DNA from: Euborellia annulipes
Taxonomy: Eukaryota; Arthropoda; Insecta; Dermaptera; Anisolabididae
Direction of reading: 5' to 3'
Assembly: GCA_023213315.1 (NCBI GenBank)
Contig: JAKCPI010031613.1
Coordinates: forward strand, 1 to 64,000
DNA length: 64,000 nt
Shown here piece by piece: positions 35,717 through 46,634 of the stretch (position 1 is its first letter; each line of letters begins with the position of its first letter). The notes below the pieces were generated by a model. That model made no database searches. It was given only the letters and a program-made list of their open reading frames with translations, and was not told the DNA's origin. The position numbers were made by a program, and so were the translations under genes.

Positions 35717-37557
35717 ATCAAGAGTCGCGGGAGCGACTCGTCGCCGAGCATGTGAAAAGCAAAAGAAAGCAAAGAAACTCTTAATACTACCATTTAGTTG
35801 ACATTCCAATAGATGCCAATGGCCCATTGCATTTAGATGGACGAGTCGTCCCTAGACTATATTATCAAGAATGATTTTAAATCCTTAATAAAAGATAGGA
35901 ACGTGAAAAAATTTTTTTGAGAAACTTTTCTCTTTCTGGGCGAATATCTCAAAAAGGTTTTAAGATATCGGAGCCAAATTTTTTTTATATTAAACTAGAA
36001 TAAATAAGGATTATTTTGAGCACGAATTCAAAAAAAAATTCCAATGCCAAACAGAATGGCAGAGGCTCAAAGTTGAGATTTTGCCGATTTCGGAAGGTCA
36101 AAAGTTAGTCTCTTATTTTTCCTTTTTTTTTTTTTTTCATTCTTTTCTTCAATTTTCAAATTTTTAGACAAAGCTACAGGTTTCCCTGCTGGACCGATTA
36201 GGATGAAATTTAAAATACAAATAGATACTATCAAAAACCCGATACCTTTGATATAAAATTTCATTTTGGATCAAAAGTGACTTTTTGAGAGGTATTCAAA
36301 ATTTCAAATTTGTCCTATCTTTAACATGGCGAAAAGACAATTCTAACTATTTTGCTCCCTGATGACGTCATCTAGGAACATATATATTATTATTAGTAAT
36401 TTTCATCCCTAATGGAACAAAAATTTTTTAGGATAGATCCATTCAGATAGAAATAGATTAACGTGATAAGAAGGAGTGCTACCAACATAACAAAAATAAA
36501 AAACCTAAAATTTTATAAAATTTGGTGAAATCCTATGTTTATCGTTTCGAATGAATACCAAACGAAGTATTTACATTCTACCAACATAACAAAAATAAAA
36601 AACCTAAAATTTTATAAAATTTGGTGAAATCCTATGTTTATCGTTTCGAATGAATACCAAACATTACATTCTACCAACATAACAAAAATAAAAAACCTAA
36701 AATTTTATAAAATTTGGTGAAATCCTATGTTTATCGCTTCGAATGGATACCAAACGATGTATTTACATTCTACCAACATAACAAAAATAAAAAACCTAAA
36801 ATTTTATAAAATTTGGTGAAATCCTATGTTTATCGTTTCGAATGGATACCAAACGATGTATTTACATTCTACCAACATAACAAAAATAAAAAACCTAAAA
36901 TTTTATAAAATTTGGTGAAATCCTATGTTTATCGTTTCGAATGAATACCAAACGAAGTATTTACATTCTACCAACATAACAAAAATAAAAAACCTAAAAT
37001 TTTATAAAATTTGATGAAATCCTATGTTTATTGTTTCGAATGAATACCAAACGAAGTATTTACAATCTACCAACATAACAAAAATAAAAAACCTAAAATT
37101 TTATAAAATTTGGTGAAATCCTATGTTTATCGTTTCGAATGGATACCAAACGATGTATTTAATTTTTACTGTTTGGAATGCATATTAAAAGATCTATTCA
37201 TGGGATAACTTAATATTTAATAAACAAAAATTAATAAATAATATTTTCATGTAATATTTCACAAAAAGAAGTGAAATCTCAGCCAAAAACATCGGAGATG
37301 CAAAAAGGGGCGCCTCGCATTATTTTTGCCTAGCGTCGAGGTGAAATCAAAAAAATGCGCCTCGCTTTTCTGATTTATATAAAAGCGAGGATATATGAAA
37401 CAAATAAAATTCTGTAGGGGTTTTATTTAAGTGAAAATATTTCCTCGCTTTTATATAAATCAGAAAAGCGAGGCGCATTTTTTTGATTTCACCTCGACGC
37501 TAGGCAAAAATAATGCGAGGCGCCCCTTTTTGCATCTCCGATGTTTTTGGCTGAGAT
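35717..37557 (-). mobile_element. repeat family A copy 4, inverted
   Basis: Minus-sense full element. Terminal hairpin at 35717-35745, body with the 65-codon frame identical to copy 3, about 7 tandem units (36480-37170), palindromic head at 37275-37557. Copies 3 and 4 thus form a large inverted repeat around a ~570-bp spacer holding an S1 SINE and a B fragment. High identity suggests recent duplication or gene conversion. Confidence 0.85.
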
Positions 37558-37806
37558 GTATATTCTCATTTTGCTTTTGAAATCTTATGAAGACCACTTA
37601 ACTCTTGTACTTCATAGGAAAGATAGAAGCCAGGGTATCAAAATATAAATAGATATTTTCCCATACTTATAAATTTCATTACATCTTCTAATATTCGACG
37701 GAAACGATATATACGTATGTCGACACAAAAAATTTGGTGTGACAAGCACAGTACAGTACCTTTGGTAAGGGAAGGTTGTCTGCTGTGCGCCAGTCACACC
37801 AGATTT
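37558..37806 (-). mobile_element. family B fragment
   Basis: Minus-sense B 5' half including GGTAACAAAATATAAAT-like text and the 5' hairpin ending CACCAGATTTTTTG. It shares derived variants with the B fragment at 29703-29765. Confidence 0.75.
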
Positions 37807-37955
37807 TTTGTTTTTCGGACCATTTGGCGCCCCTTTGTGAGTGGCGCCCGGGGCATCATGACCCCCTTGCCCCCCCCCCCCCTCGCTACGCCACTGATCC
37901 TGGCTGCTGTTCCCGGGAAGGCTCCCGTTCTTGTTTCCAATTTGAATATCTACAG

Positions 37956-38224
37956 CAAGGGCGGATCCAGAGGTGTTTCTCGGGAGGGGGGGGTGATCTG
38001 GTGTGACTCGTCGCACAGCACACTATTTTTTTTTTTAATTTCGGTAATTTAAAAGCGCATTCTGTACTTGTTTGCCAGAATATAAATACACATCAAATTT
38101 TTAAGTATTAATTTTAAAAATTTTACATTAAAAATAAATTTTTTTGCGAAAAAAAGGTATTTTTTTTAAATCTCGGGGGGGGGGTAATTGCCCCCTTTAC
38201 CCCCCCCCCTTGTATCCGCCCTTG
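37956..38224. mobile_element. 269-bp hAT MITE
   Basis: Ends CAAGGGCGGATCCAGAGG and, complemented, CAAGGGCGGATACAAGGG, with G/C runs just inside. The TSD is 7 of 8: ATCTACAG (37948-37955) and AACTACAG (38225-38232). No coding capacity. Confidence 0.8.
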
Positions 38225-38232
38225 AACTACAG

Positions 38233-38560
38233 CCATTCAAATCAAGAAATTTTATCAATCTATTTATTTTATTTTATTTATTTAAAAATAAATCATCTAA
38301 ACTTACTTAAAATTTTTCTTAATTACTATGTGATTAATAATAATAATAAATTCATTAAAAAAAAAAAAAAAATTATTCTAACAGTTTGTTTTTCTGTATT
38401 TGTTTGATTACAAAAAATATTTAATAAGTATAATAAAAAAATTATATTCTTCTGTAACACTAATCCCTTATGGTTTAAATTCATTAAAAAAACAAAAAAC
38501 GCAATGAAACATTCCTTATTATAGTCTAATTTTTATTAAAAGTACGTTTAGACGAGCTCT
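38233..38560 (+). repeat. low-copy duplicated unit, copy 2, right part
   Basis: Matches 25070-25985 without the MITE at 25135. It shares AATAAATCATCTAAAC, CTATGTGATTAATAATAA and TTAAAAGTACGTTTAGACG. It carries the empty GTGATTAA site. Confidence 0.75.
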
Positions 38561-38830
38561 CCTACTCTCCCTTACTACTGATAAAGGAAGAATGGAAATT
38601 AGAGTGAAGAGGAGGAGGGGCGGGGAGGGGAGGGTAAGTTGTAAAAGGGATTCAGTTTTATCAGCACCACTTGGTGGCAGAGAGAACTAATGAATACAAT
38701 ATTTCACTATTTTGTTATCACAAACATCTATCTACCTAAACTCTCTTATCTCTCTCTCTCTCTTATTTTGTTTGTTCATTTGTTTATCAACAACAACAAC
38801 AACAAGAACGACCTTTGGTGACCATTGGTC
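38561..38830. promoter_or_regulatory. purine-rich GC box and CTCF-like motif
   Basis: A low-copy stretch contains GGGGCGGGG at about 38617-38625 (Sp1/KLF-type GC box) and, 42 bp on, CCACTTGGTGGCAG at 38667-38680, one base off a common CTCF core. CT and CAA microsatellites follow. No transcription unit could be placed, so function is only suggested. Confidence 0.3.
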
Positions 38831-39169
38831 ATTAAAATTTCTCTTTTAATTCAAACCATAAAATGTCTTCTTTATAATTAGCCAATCTGATTTGACCATC
38901 AATGTTTGATGTACGCAATCAATTTCTATTTAATTCTTCATATTTATTATTATGAAATTACGCTAATAATTTTTAATAATTTTCCACCTCCCAATTTTGT
39001 AAATTAAATTTCATTCTAACTCTGAAAAGGGTCATAACCAAGACCGAAACGTTAGACTTGATTGCTTTTAATAAATCAAATAAGCTGCTCTTCTTAATTT
39101 ATATTTATCAAATACACAGCTGTTAATTTTTATCAAACAGGACCACAAATAAAAGTGGCACATTGTGTG
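38831..39169. other. AT-rich DNA with a decayed hammerhead-like motif
   Basis: At 39010-39060 TCTAA and TTAGA could form a stem around CTGAAAA, a GGTC/GACC stem and GAAACGTT. The conserved G8 of the core is A here, so it should be inactive. Flanks show no inverted partner. Confidence 0.4.
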
Positions 39170-39500
39170 AGTGTGGTCATAAAGCAAGAAGGAAATCAGC
39201 TACGAGTTTGAAATTTCATATTTAAGTTAGGTACCCCCTGGGGCGTCACAGGAAGCCTTTGAACAAAATCGGCCAAAGAGTACTACTTTATTGATGTACT
39301 TTTTTATTTTATTTTTATTTTCTCAAAATTTACTCCAACGATTTTGTTTAAGATTCATAAATCATTTATTTTTTAGGTGCTTTTTAAAATGTATATTCTC
39401 ATTTTACTCTTGAAATTATTTGAAGCACACTTTACTCTTGTACGTACTTCATAGGAAATAAAGATGGAAGAAATGGTTGCCATGGTAACAAAATATAAAT
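39170..39500 (-). mobile_element. family B fragment
   Basis: Minus-sense B internal text (CGGCCAAAGAGTACTAC, TTGAAGCACACTTTACTCTTG, GGTTGCCATGGTAACAAAAT). Both hairpin ends are missing. Confidence 0.7.
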
Positions 39501-39519
39501 ATTTTATCTTGTCTAAAGG

Positions 39520-40925
39520 CGACTACACTCCTAACTTTTGTGCAAATTCCCTTCGGCACCACACAGCACAAGCATGCTTGTTCAAACAACATATACATTT
39601 CTATGCCGAAAATTAACCTAAAAATGTCAACTACTATTTATTTGAAAATAACAAGAAATACTCACTTCCTTTAAACAGATACACAATAAATATGCTTATT
39701 AATATTTAAAAAATATTTTAATTAAATGTCAAGACTTCTATAAAATGGCGGAGAGTTTTGATTGAGGAAATTATGAACAAAAACGTTCATTTGAACAAAG
39801 TCCATTTTTTTCGACTAGTGAGTGTACTTGTGTTTTTTCTTTGGTGACGTTTTCATTAATAATTTCCTTAATAATTAACAGATTTTTACGAATGATTAAT
39901 TTTTAGAAAGCCAAATAACTATAGAATATCGTAAATATGTTTTTTTCATTCAGAGTTACCAAAAATTGTATTAGGGGTGACCAAAGCAAAAAAAAAAACT
40001 GAAAAAAATCGATTTTTCTAAACTTTTAGCCGTTTGCAGCACGTCTAAATGACCTCCGATGGAAAATTATATGTATTCTAAATACCTATATATTTTTACA
40101 GGGTGTTGCCTTAAAAAAATCCAGGTAATATAAAATTAGAGCCGCATTAGAGCAAATTTTCTATTAACATTTTATTTTCTCTATAGCTCTAAAATCTGAC
40201 GTGATGGGGCAAAACTGATGGCATTTTTGGAATCAGCGCTATCCACATACCTAGAAATAGCTTCAAATTCTCAGTCAACAAAAAAAATGTTTCTTTTTGC
40301 ACACATATGCTTTGTATTGCCTTTTTGCATCAGATAGCTTTACATATGAATTTTTATCTCCTAATCCCAATGTGGTCCCAAAATGAAATTTTAATATGTT
40401 GTTTATAATAAAATGTGGAAGCATATATATTTTTTTCATCAATTTTGGAGATGACATGTTTTGAATTATTCAAGGTCAAAGGTTAAAGTCAATGACCTTA
40501 ATTATTTTCATTGTTGGAATGTAATCATGTTGTACATCATTTTAAAGCTTGTTTCAAGACCTTTCCAAAAATACTTGGTTCATAGTTCTATCTTTATTAG
40601 AACAGAAGTTACAGCCGTTTTTGTCTGCAAAGTTTTTGAAATTTTTCAGATTTTGGGGGGTCAAAATTTTTGTTCTACTTGTGCTACAATTCTGTAATTT
40701 GGCATTTTTCATTCTCTCATCATGTACAATGAACACACTAAATTTTATTAAAATCTGAGATGGTCGGGTTGAATATGGTACTTTTCTGTGTTGATTTGAA
40801 ATGAAATGACTCTTGCACAATTAAAATGCTTGTGCAAAATTCCTCTACAGACGCTACATTTGCTTGTACAAAAGGATTGCACTTGCATGCTTGTCAAAAT
40901 CTCATGTGACTTACAAGTACAAACA
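39520..40925. repeat. unclassified segment bounded by GCATGC palindromes
   Basis: The left side has CAAATTCCCTTCGGCACC followed by GCACAAGCATGCTTGTT; the right side has TGCTTGTGCAAAATTCC and CTTGCATGCTTGTCAAAA. A fragment with the same CCCTTCGGCACC plus GCATGC text occurs inverted at 15790-15960. This suggests a dispersed element of ~1.4 kb, but no clear terminal repeats or TSD were found. Short open frames on both strands at 40460-40820 lack coding features. Confidence 0.4.
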
Positions 40926-42469
40926 CAATTTTACGAATATCTGCAGATTTCTTTTCCATGATTCCGTGATTGGCGATAAATATTATTGAATAGTTGTTGT
41001 ATGTATGAGTAAGTATTAGGTTAGAGAGAGAGAGGGGATTCATTTTCAGTTTGGTTGTTTAATTCTATTCATTGCACACACACACTTATTCACTCCACTT
41101 AACACTCACAACGAACGGTTTGTTTTGTTTTTGTTCTTGTTAGAACAATATTTGTTTTGTCAGCTGTTGTTGTCGTTGTTATTCTTCTTCTAATTATCTA
41201 AGTGAAATTAATTTGAATTTGGTTCCGAATATCATCATTTATGTGTTTTATTTTTTTTAAATACATTTATATTATAATAATAATATAATAATAATAACAA
41301 TAACAGGTATAATATTTTTATTATTTTTTTTTTTTTTGAATTTTTCAACATTTATAAATGGTTTTATTCAATAGGAGGTTTTATTAAATTAATTTGATTA
41401 TTTTAACTTAATATTATATTGTCAATATAAATAATTAACATTTGATTGATTATTATTAAACCTCCCCGGCTTATTAGATTATTATTATTATTAAATGGAT
41501 GTTTCATTCATATTAGGATTTTTTTTATTGATGATGTCGAGCTTGAAATGAAGAATAGAGAGTTTTATCAGGTTAAAAAAAAAAAAAAAGTAAAAAAGTG
41601 AATGCAATTATTAATTAAAAAAAAAAAAAAATCCCCATGACATGTGAAGCTATTGTACAATAATACAATTGCGATATTAATTGAAAAAAGGGTTAACATG
41701 GACTCTTGATTATCACATTTGTTAATATATAGATAGATGGAGAAAGAGAAATATTTTTTGTATCTTTTTCCAAAAAAAAAAAAAAAAAAAAAAAATATAA
41801 TTAGAACCTAAAATAAATATATTTAACGCTATCTTATCCTCATCTCATATGTTGGTAGGGAAAAGATTAACTAACAAATCATGGATTAATCTATTTATTT
41901 TTTATATTAACAATAATTTTCATAAATTGGCAATAGCCATTAAATTAGAAACAAATTCAAACAATGAATTGAAATTAATTAATTATCAATTATTGATATT
42001 AAATTATTAATGTTGAGTAAATATTTTTATTTTAAAAAGTGGACCTATAATTATCAAATTATAACAAAATTTCTGCTCTTTTTATCACGTATGTTAAAAC
42101 GCTACTATTTGATTTTTAATATTATTAGTTTTGGCTAAATCGCATTTTAAATATCATAACTAAAGCTTCCTGTTTATAAAATTTCTTTTTCATCTCTTTA
42201 GTAAACAAACATTTACGTTAAACATCCTTAAATATTATTAATAATCGAATTCATTCAACTTTTTTTTGTCTTAAAAAAACAATCGACTTGTTGGGCAAAT
42301 ATTTAGACAAAGTTTTTAACCAGCTTTTGTGACATTATTTACTTTTTTTTTTTTAATAATGATGTGCTTTCATTTTTGTGATAAAAGAATAGTGTGTATT
42401 GGTATTTTAGTTAGTGTATTCATATTTGGCCTAGATTTTATCAAGAAAGAGGTTATGTATACAGGGCGG
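40926..42469. other. AT-rich DNA with microsatellites
   Basis: TAA-rich runs near 41270-41310 and 41480-41500, poly-A at 41570-41595, 41614-41630 and 41770-41795. No gene, repeat family or RNA recognised. Confidence 0.5.
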
Positions 42470-42660
42470 GACGTAACACGAAGCTTTTGAAGCTTCGGCC
42501 GAACAGTACTACTACTGTACCTACTTTACTTTACTTTACTGATGCACTTTTATTTTAGATTTTCTCAAAATTTTTGATTAAAATTCAAAAATCAATTATT
42601 TTTTAGATGCTCTTTAAAGTATATATTCTCATTTTGTCATTGAAATCTTTTGAAGCACAG
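42470..42660 (-). mobile_element. family B fragment
   Basis: Minus-sense B internal text from GGGACGTAACACGAAGCTTT to TTGAAATCTTTTGAAGCACA, with a TTTACTTTACTTTAC expansion. Confidence 0.65.
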
Positions 42661-43199
42661 TCAACCCATTAGTCTTGAAAGTCCTTCCTAATCTGGTGCT
42701 TCTCAAAAACAAGGTCATCTTCATCTGGGTTCCCAGTCACTGAAATCTTCAGATATGAGATGACAGTCATTACTTGAGAAACAAGGAATCCTTATGCCTA
42801 TATAATTGTATAAATATAAGGATTCCTTCTTCCCCAAGGAACGACTATGAATGCGGGTACTAGCGACTAAGGAAGGCTCTTTCAAGAAAGACTGATTGTG
42901 AAGGAATCACAGGGCAGGATTTCAACAATCTCAGGAACCTTTAGTGGGAACTGATTATGTCCTAACAATGGGCCACTCCAAAGCGATACATTTACATCTT
43001 ATGCGAAAAACAAGCTATCCAAGTAGTCATTGTGCATCACCATTAAGTGTAAGTTACATTCTACCTGGGTGTCATGCTACCAGGGCTATTAGAAACTCTT
43101 TCTTCAAAAATAGTTCCTTTAAACTCTAGTGACAATAGAAATGCAGTTCTTCAATTTTTCTTTTTCTAAAGTGATATAAACTCACAGCCTACCACTTTG
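42661..43199. other. unrecognised low-copy, moderately GC-rich segment
   Basis: About 480 bp of more balanced composition than its flanks. A perfect AAGGAATCCTTAT / ATAAGGATTCCTT hairpin lies at 42784-42830. A 61-codon frame at 42944-43129 matches nothing recognised. It may be a decayed retroelement or unknown transposon. Confidence 0.3.
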
Positions 43200-43480
43200 A
43201 TCAAAAAGTAAGGTGTATTTGTTTATAAAATGTAAATTCTTTATTTATTCTTTCAAATCAATTTCATCCCCTTCAAAGTAATCCCCATCCGATAAAACGC
43301 ACTTTTCCCACCGGTATAGCCTTCAAGACCTTCGATTCGGTTTTTATCTCCTGAATCTCGCCAAAACGGCGTTCCCGCATTGGCCTTTTGAGGAAGTCGC
43401 ACGGAGCCAAATCAGGCAAATACGGTGGTTGCGGAACGATATGAGTCGAATTTTTGGCAAAAAAGATTCCACGCTGCACA
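43200..43480 (-). pseudogene. mariner transposase C-terminal remnant
   Basis: The minus strand encodes the mariner signature PYLPDLAPCDF, which contains the last catalytic aspartates, then RPMRERRFGEIQEIKTES. It then shifts frame before a YFEGDEID-type terminus and stop at about 43228-43270. Compared with mariner proteins, five or so residues are missing after APCDF, and everything N-terminal of about residue 230 is absent, including the first catalytic Asp. Mariners are cut-and-paste DNA transposases of ~345 residues that insert at TA. This fragment is dead; no inverted terminal repeats could be paired. Confidence 0.8.
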
Positions 43481-43977
43481 TTTGATCAAATTCCCAAATA
43501 TCGAACGACATGAAAAGACGTGTATATATAAATTTAAATTTGTAAAGATCCGCCCCCCCCAAAAAAAAAAAAAAAAAATTATATAAATATATTTATAACT
43601 GCATATTTGCGAATTCGACCGAATGTAATATCGTGGAGCTTTGCTGTGAATCTTCCATCTCCTAGCAAGAACTTCGCCCGCTTTATCCTATAAATTTTTT
43701 TATTTGTTGAGGGATGTTTAAGGAAAGGTGAGGTGGGTCTGTCCGCTGGAATATGTAGAAGATCAGTGAAAAAAATTCTTTATGATTGTCACGGGCCCTT
43801 TTTTTATTCCGAGTAGTATAATCTTTGTGTTGACGCTTCCTAATATCGAATGAAGATCTAATGTACATTGGAAACAACATATGACGATACAAAAAATTCT
43901 GACAACTTGCATTTACAGGAGGCAAGAGTGTGCGACCAGTCACACCAAATTTTTTATTTTAATTTTAATTCAAATGA
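43481..43977. other. non-coding DNA, family B scrap at the right edge
   Basis: Nothing recognised apart from poly-A at 43560-43578 and a CAGTCACACCAAATTTTTT scrap of the B 5' hairpin near 43935. Confidence 0.4.
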
Positions 43978-44642
43978 AAAAAATCTGGTGTGCCTGGCGC
44001 ACAGAACACAACTTTCTCTTACCTTCGGTAATCGAAAGTTGTGTACTGTGCTTGTCACACCAGATTTTTTGTGTCGACATGTATTTAGTTTCCGGCAGTA
44101 GGGTACAATTGAATTCAAGATGTAAAATTTATAAGTATGGGAAAATATTTATATTTTGATACCATGGCAACCATTTCTCCTATCTTTTCTATGGAGTACA
44201 AGAGTAAAGTGGTCTTCAGAAGATTTCAATCACAAAATGAGAATATACATTTTATAGAGAATCTAAAAAATAATTGATTTTTGAATTTTAAAAAAAATCG
44301 TTGGAGCAAATTTTGAGAAAATCGAAAAAAACTGAAAAAGTGCATCAGTAAAGTACTAGTACTCTTTGGCTCTTTTTGATCAAAAGCTTCGTGTCACGTC
44401 CCATGGGGGTGCCTAACTTAAATATAAAATTTCAACCTCCTAGCTCTTTTCGTTCTTGAGATATTTTGTTCACAGACACACACACACACAGACAGACAGA
44501 CCATGTCGCGAAAACCACTTTTTTGGATTCAGGGGACCTCAAAACGTGAAGATCCATCAAAATCTCGACATCGAATTTTTGACATGAATCCAATACTTTC
44601 TCTCTATATATATATTACATATATACATAGGTAAGAGAAAGT
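43978..44642 (+). mobile_element. family B copy, full length
   Basis: One of the best B copies. It has the 5' hairpin at about 43984-44066 (outer arms TCTGGTGTG / CACACCAGA, inner arms CAACTTTCTC-like / GAAAGTTG) and a body with CCATGGCAACCATTTCTCC. An ACAGACAG microsatellite precedes CCATGTCGCGAAAACCACTT. A 3' hairpin (ATACTTTCTCTC ... GGTAAGAGAAAGT) ends it. No coding capacity. Confidence 0.9.
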
Positions 44643-45165
44643 AAAATTTATAAGTATGGCAAAATGTTTATATTTTGATACCATGGCAACCATTTCTCCT
44701 ATCTTTTCTATGGAGTACAAGAGTAAAGTGGTCTTCAGAAGATTTCAATCACAAAATGAGAATATACATTTTAAAGAGCAACTAAAAAATAGTTGATATA
44801 TGAATTTTAAAAAAAAATCGTTGGAGCAAATTTTGAGAAAATCGAAAAAAACTGAAAAAGTGTACTCTTTGGCCGATTTTGATTAAAAGCTTATTTTTCC
44901 GGTCCCGGGGGTGTTTAACTTAAATATAAAATTTCAACCTCCTAGCTCAATTCCTTCATGCTTAAAATTGAACACATACACACAGACACACACACACACA
45001 GACAGACAGACAGACAGACCATGTCGCGAAAACCACTTTTTTGGATTCAGGGGACCTCAAAACGTGAAGATCCATCAAAATCTCGACATCGAATTTTTGA
45101 CATGAATCCAATACTTTCTCTCTATATATATATTACATACATACATAGGTAAGAGAAAGTAAAAA
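44643..45165 (+). mobile_element. family B copy, 5' truncated, tandem to previous
   Basis: Begins at the internal AAAATTTATAAGTATGG position immediately after the 3' end of the previous copy and runs to the same 3' hairpin. Head-to-tail joining of a full and a truncated copy without intervening DNA is notable. Confidence 0.9.
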
Positions 45166-45620
45166 TAATATATAAAATAAAAATGGTTTTTTTTTTTTTT
45201 GGACGTGCATGCCATTTTTTCTTTCAATAAGAGAGAGCAAATGACTTAATCCCCCCCCTCCCTAGTTTTTTGTTTTTAATAAACCTTTAAATTATCATTT
45301 TTATTATTTTTATTTTTATAAGAAAAATTTGTTTTCACCAACAACAACAACAACAACAAAAAATCGAATTATAATAAACCATATTTCATGTCTGTATAGG
45401 TATACGTTAAAAAAAAAAAAGAAAATATCGTTAAATATTGAATATTTAAATTTATTCCATGTTTATATTACATTTTTTTTTTTTCAATTAAATTGAAAAA
45501 CTTATTTAAATATTCTTTAGAAAAAAATTGTTATTGACATTATTGCATAAAATGATTTAATAATCGAATGTTTTAATTATTACAAGAATGAAAAAAAAAT
45601 GAAATCTTTTCTTAATTGTC
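45166..45620. other. AT-rich DNA, nothing recognised
   Basis: Poly-A/T runs and a CAA microsatellite at 45340-45357 only. Confidence 0.5.
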
Positions 45621-45740
45621 CCTAAAGGTTGAATTCCGAGCAACGCGACAGAGCGGCAGCGTCACTAGCGACACTGCAGCCGCGACACTGCCGTGACGTC
45701 ATTGTCGCGGCTGCAGTGTCGCGCTTGTGGCTTCCGATGT
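45621..45740 (+). repeat. left terminal inverted repeat with subterminal hairpin
   Basis: GC-rich in an AT-rich setting. Beyond the repeat shared with the right end, GCGACACTGCAGCCGCGAC and GTCGCGGCTGCAGTGTCGC form a perfect 19-bp inverted repeat around a 17-nt centre containing TGACGTCA. It is a likely transposase or partner-protein binding zone. Confidence 0.9.
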
Positions 45741-45808
45741 CGGCGTCAGTAAACAAACGCGACCTATTGTCCTAAAAACCTGAACAAATATTATAGTTTC
45801 TACAAAGA

Positions 45809-46114
45809 ATGAATCTATCTATTGAACTCATTGAAATGATAGAAGAGGAAGAGGAGGATGATGCAATATTATTATTTTATTATACGACTTTTAAAAGAGG
45901 CCCTATAAACCAAATCTTTTTAAATAGAAAAAATGAAGGTTATTATAAAATTTTAATTCAAAATCATCTAAATTCAAACCCAAATGTTAAGGAAGTATTG
46001 CCGTTTTAATAAAAGACAATTTAACTATATTTTATCTCTGATTAATCAAGAACTCTTACCAAAAACGACAAGAGAGTGTATTGGTCCTGAAGAAAAACTA
46101 TTTTTGACTTTAAG
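45809..46114 (+). pseudogene. HARBI1-like: Harbinger transposase, exon 1 (frameshifted)
   Basis: An ATG at 45809 opens an acidic N-terminus (MIEEEEEDDAILLFYY), followed by the family's N-terminal helical region. At about 45988-45994 (NPNVK) one extra base shifts the frame. The next frame encodes FNKRQFNYILSLINQ and CIGPEEKLFLTLR, matching the conserved segment before the catalytic domain of HARBI1-type proteins. The exon ends at a GTTAGT donor at 46115 inside an Arg codon that exon 2 completes. The intron (46115-47400) contains the second exon of the opposite-strand MADF gene. Confidence 0.85.
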
Positions 46115-46634
46115 GTTAGTATTTATTAGGATTTTATAATATTTTTAGAACAGTGAAGTAACGAATACCTCCGCGATTTCAGGGGGCTCCGGGCCGGGGC
46201 GGGCCTGCTTTGAAGGCCATGAAAGAATTACGGCGGGTTCTGGCGGGTAGCAAGTCTAAATAAACGGGTTCGAGCGGACGGGCATGCATATGAAATTGGG
46301 CGGGCATGGACCTATAAAAAAAATCAAAAATATTTAAAAGGTTACGGGGAGCCCAGCTAAAATATGTTACGCCACTGTTTTAGAGGTAGATAAAAATTAA
46401 GAATAATTCTATATTATATTTTATGATAGATTTGAAATACTAAATAAGATGTAAAGGTGCAAACAGCCATATAAATTCCAATTCCCTATGAACGTTGCCG
46501 AGAGTATTATATGACTGCCATCGCCTTTACATCCTAATACTTTAAAAAATACTCTTTATACTTTATATATTTTTAAACTTTATTATTAATAATGAACACA
46601 AAAAAGTACTGTATATTCTTCATCAACAAATCAG

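Larger units (their letters stand above)
29498..37896. mobile_element. 8.4-kb hAT shell enclosing nested repeats
   Basis: The left end CAGTGGCGTAGTGAGC and the complemented right end CAGTGGCGTAGCGAGG are hAT-type inverted repeats. The 8-bp target ATCCTGGC is duplicated at 29490-29497 and 37897-37904. The flanks join into the continuous sequence seen uninterrupted in the inverted arm at 29196-29260, an internal empty-site control. The element's own sequence appears limited to about 29498-29702 and 37807-37896, including GCGCCCGGGGCAT near both ends. The rest is family A and B insertions and a SINE. No transposase remains. Confidence 0.8.

Noticed and set aside
37612..38016. 134-codon minus-strand open frame
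   Set aside because: It crosses the family B fragment, the hAT end and a second MITE, so it is a chance composite of unrelated repeats.
40461..40820. Overlapping 70-90-codon frames on both strands
   Set aside because: Both strands are open at once in AT-rich DNA with no domain or codon signal.
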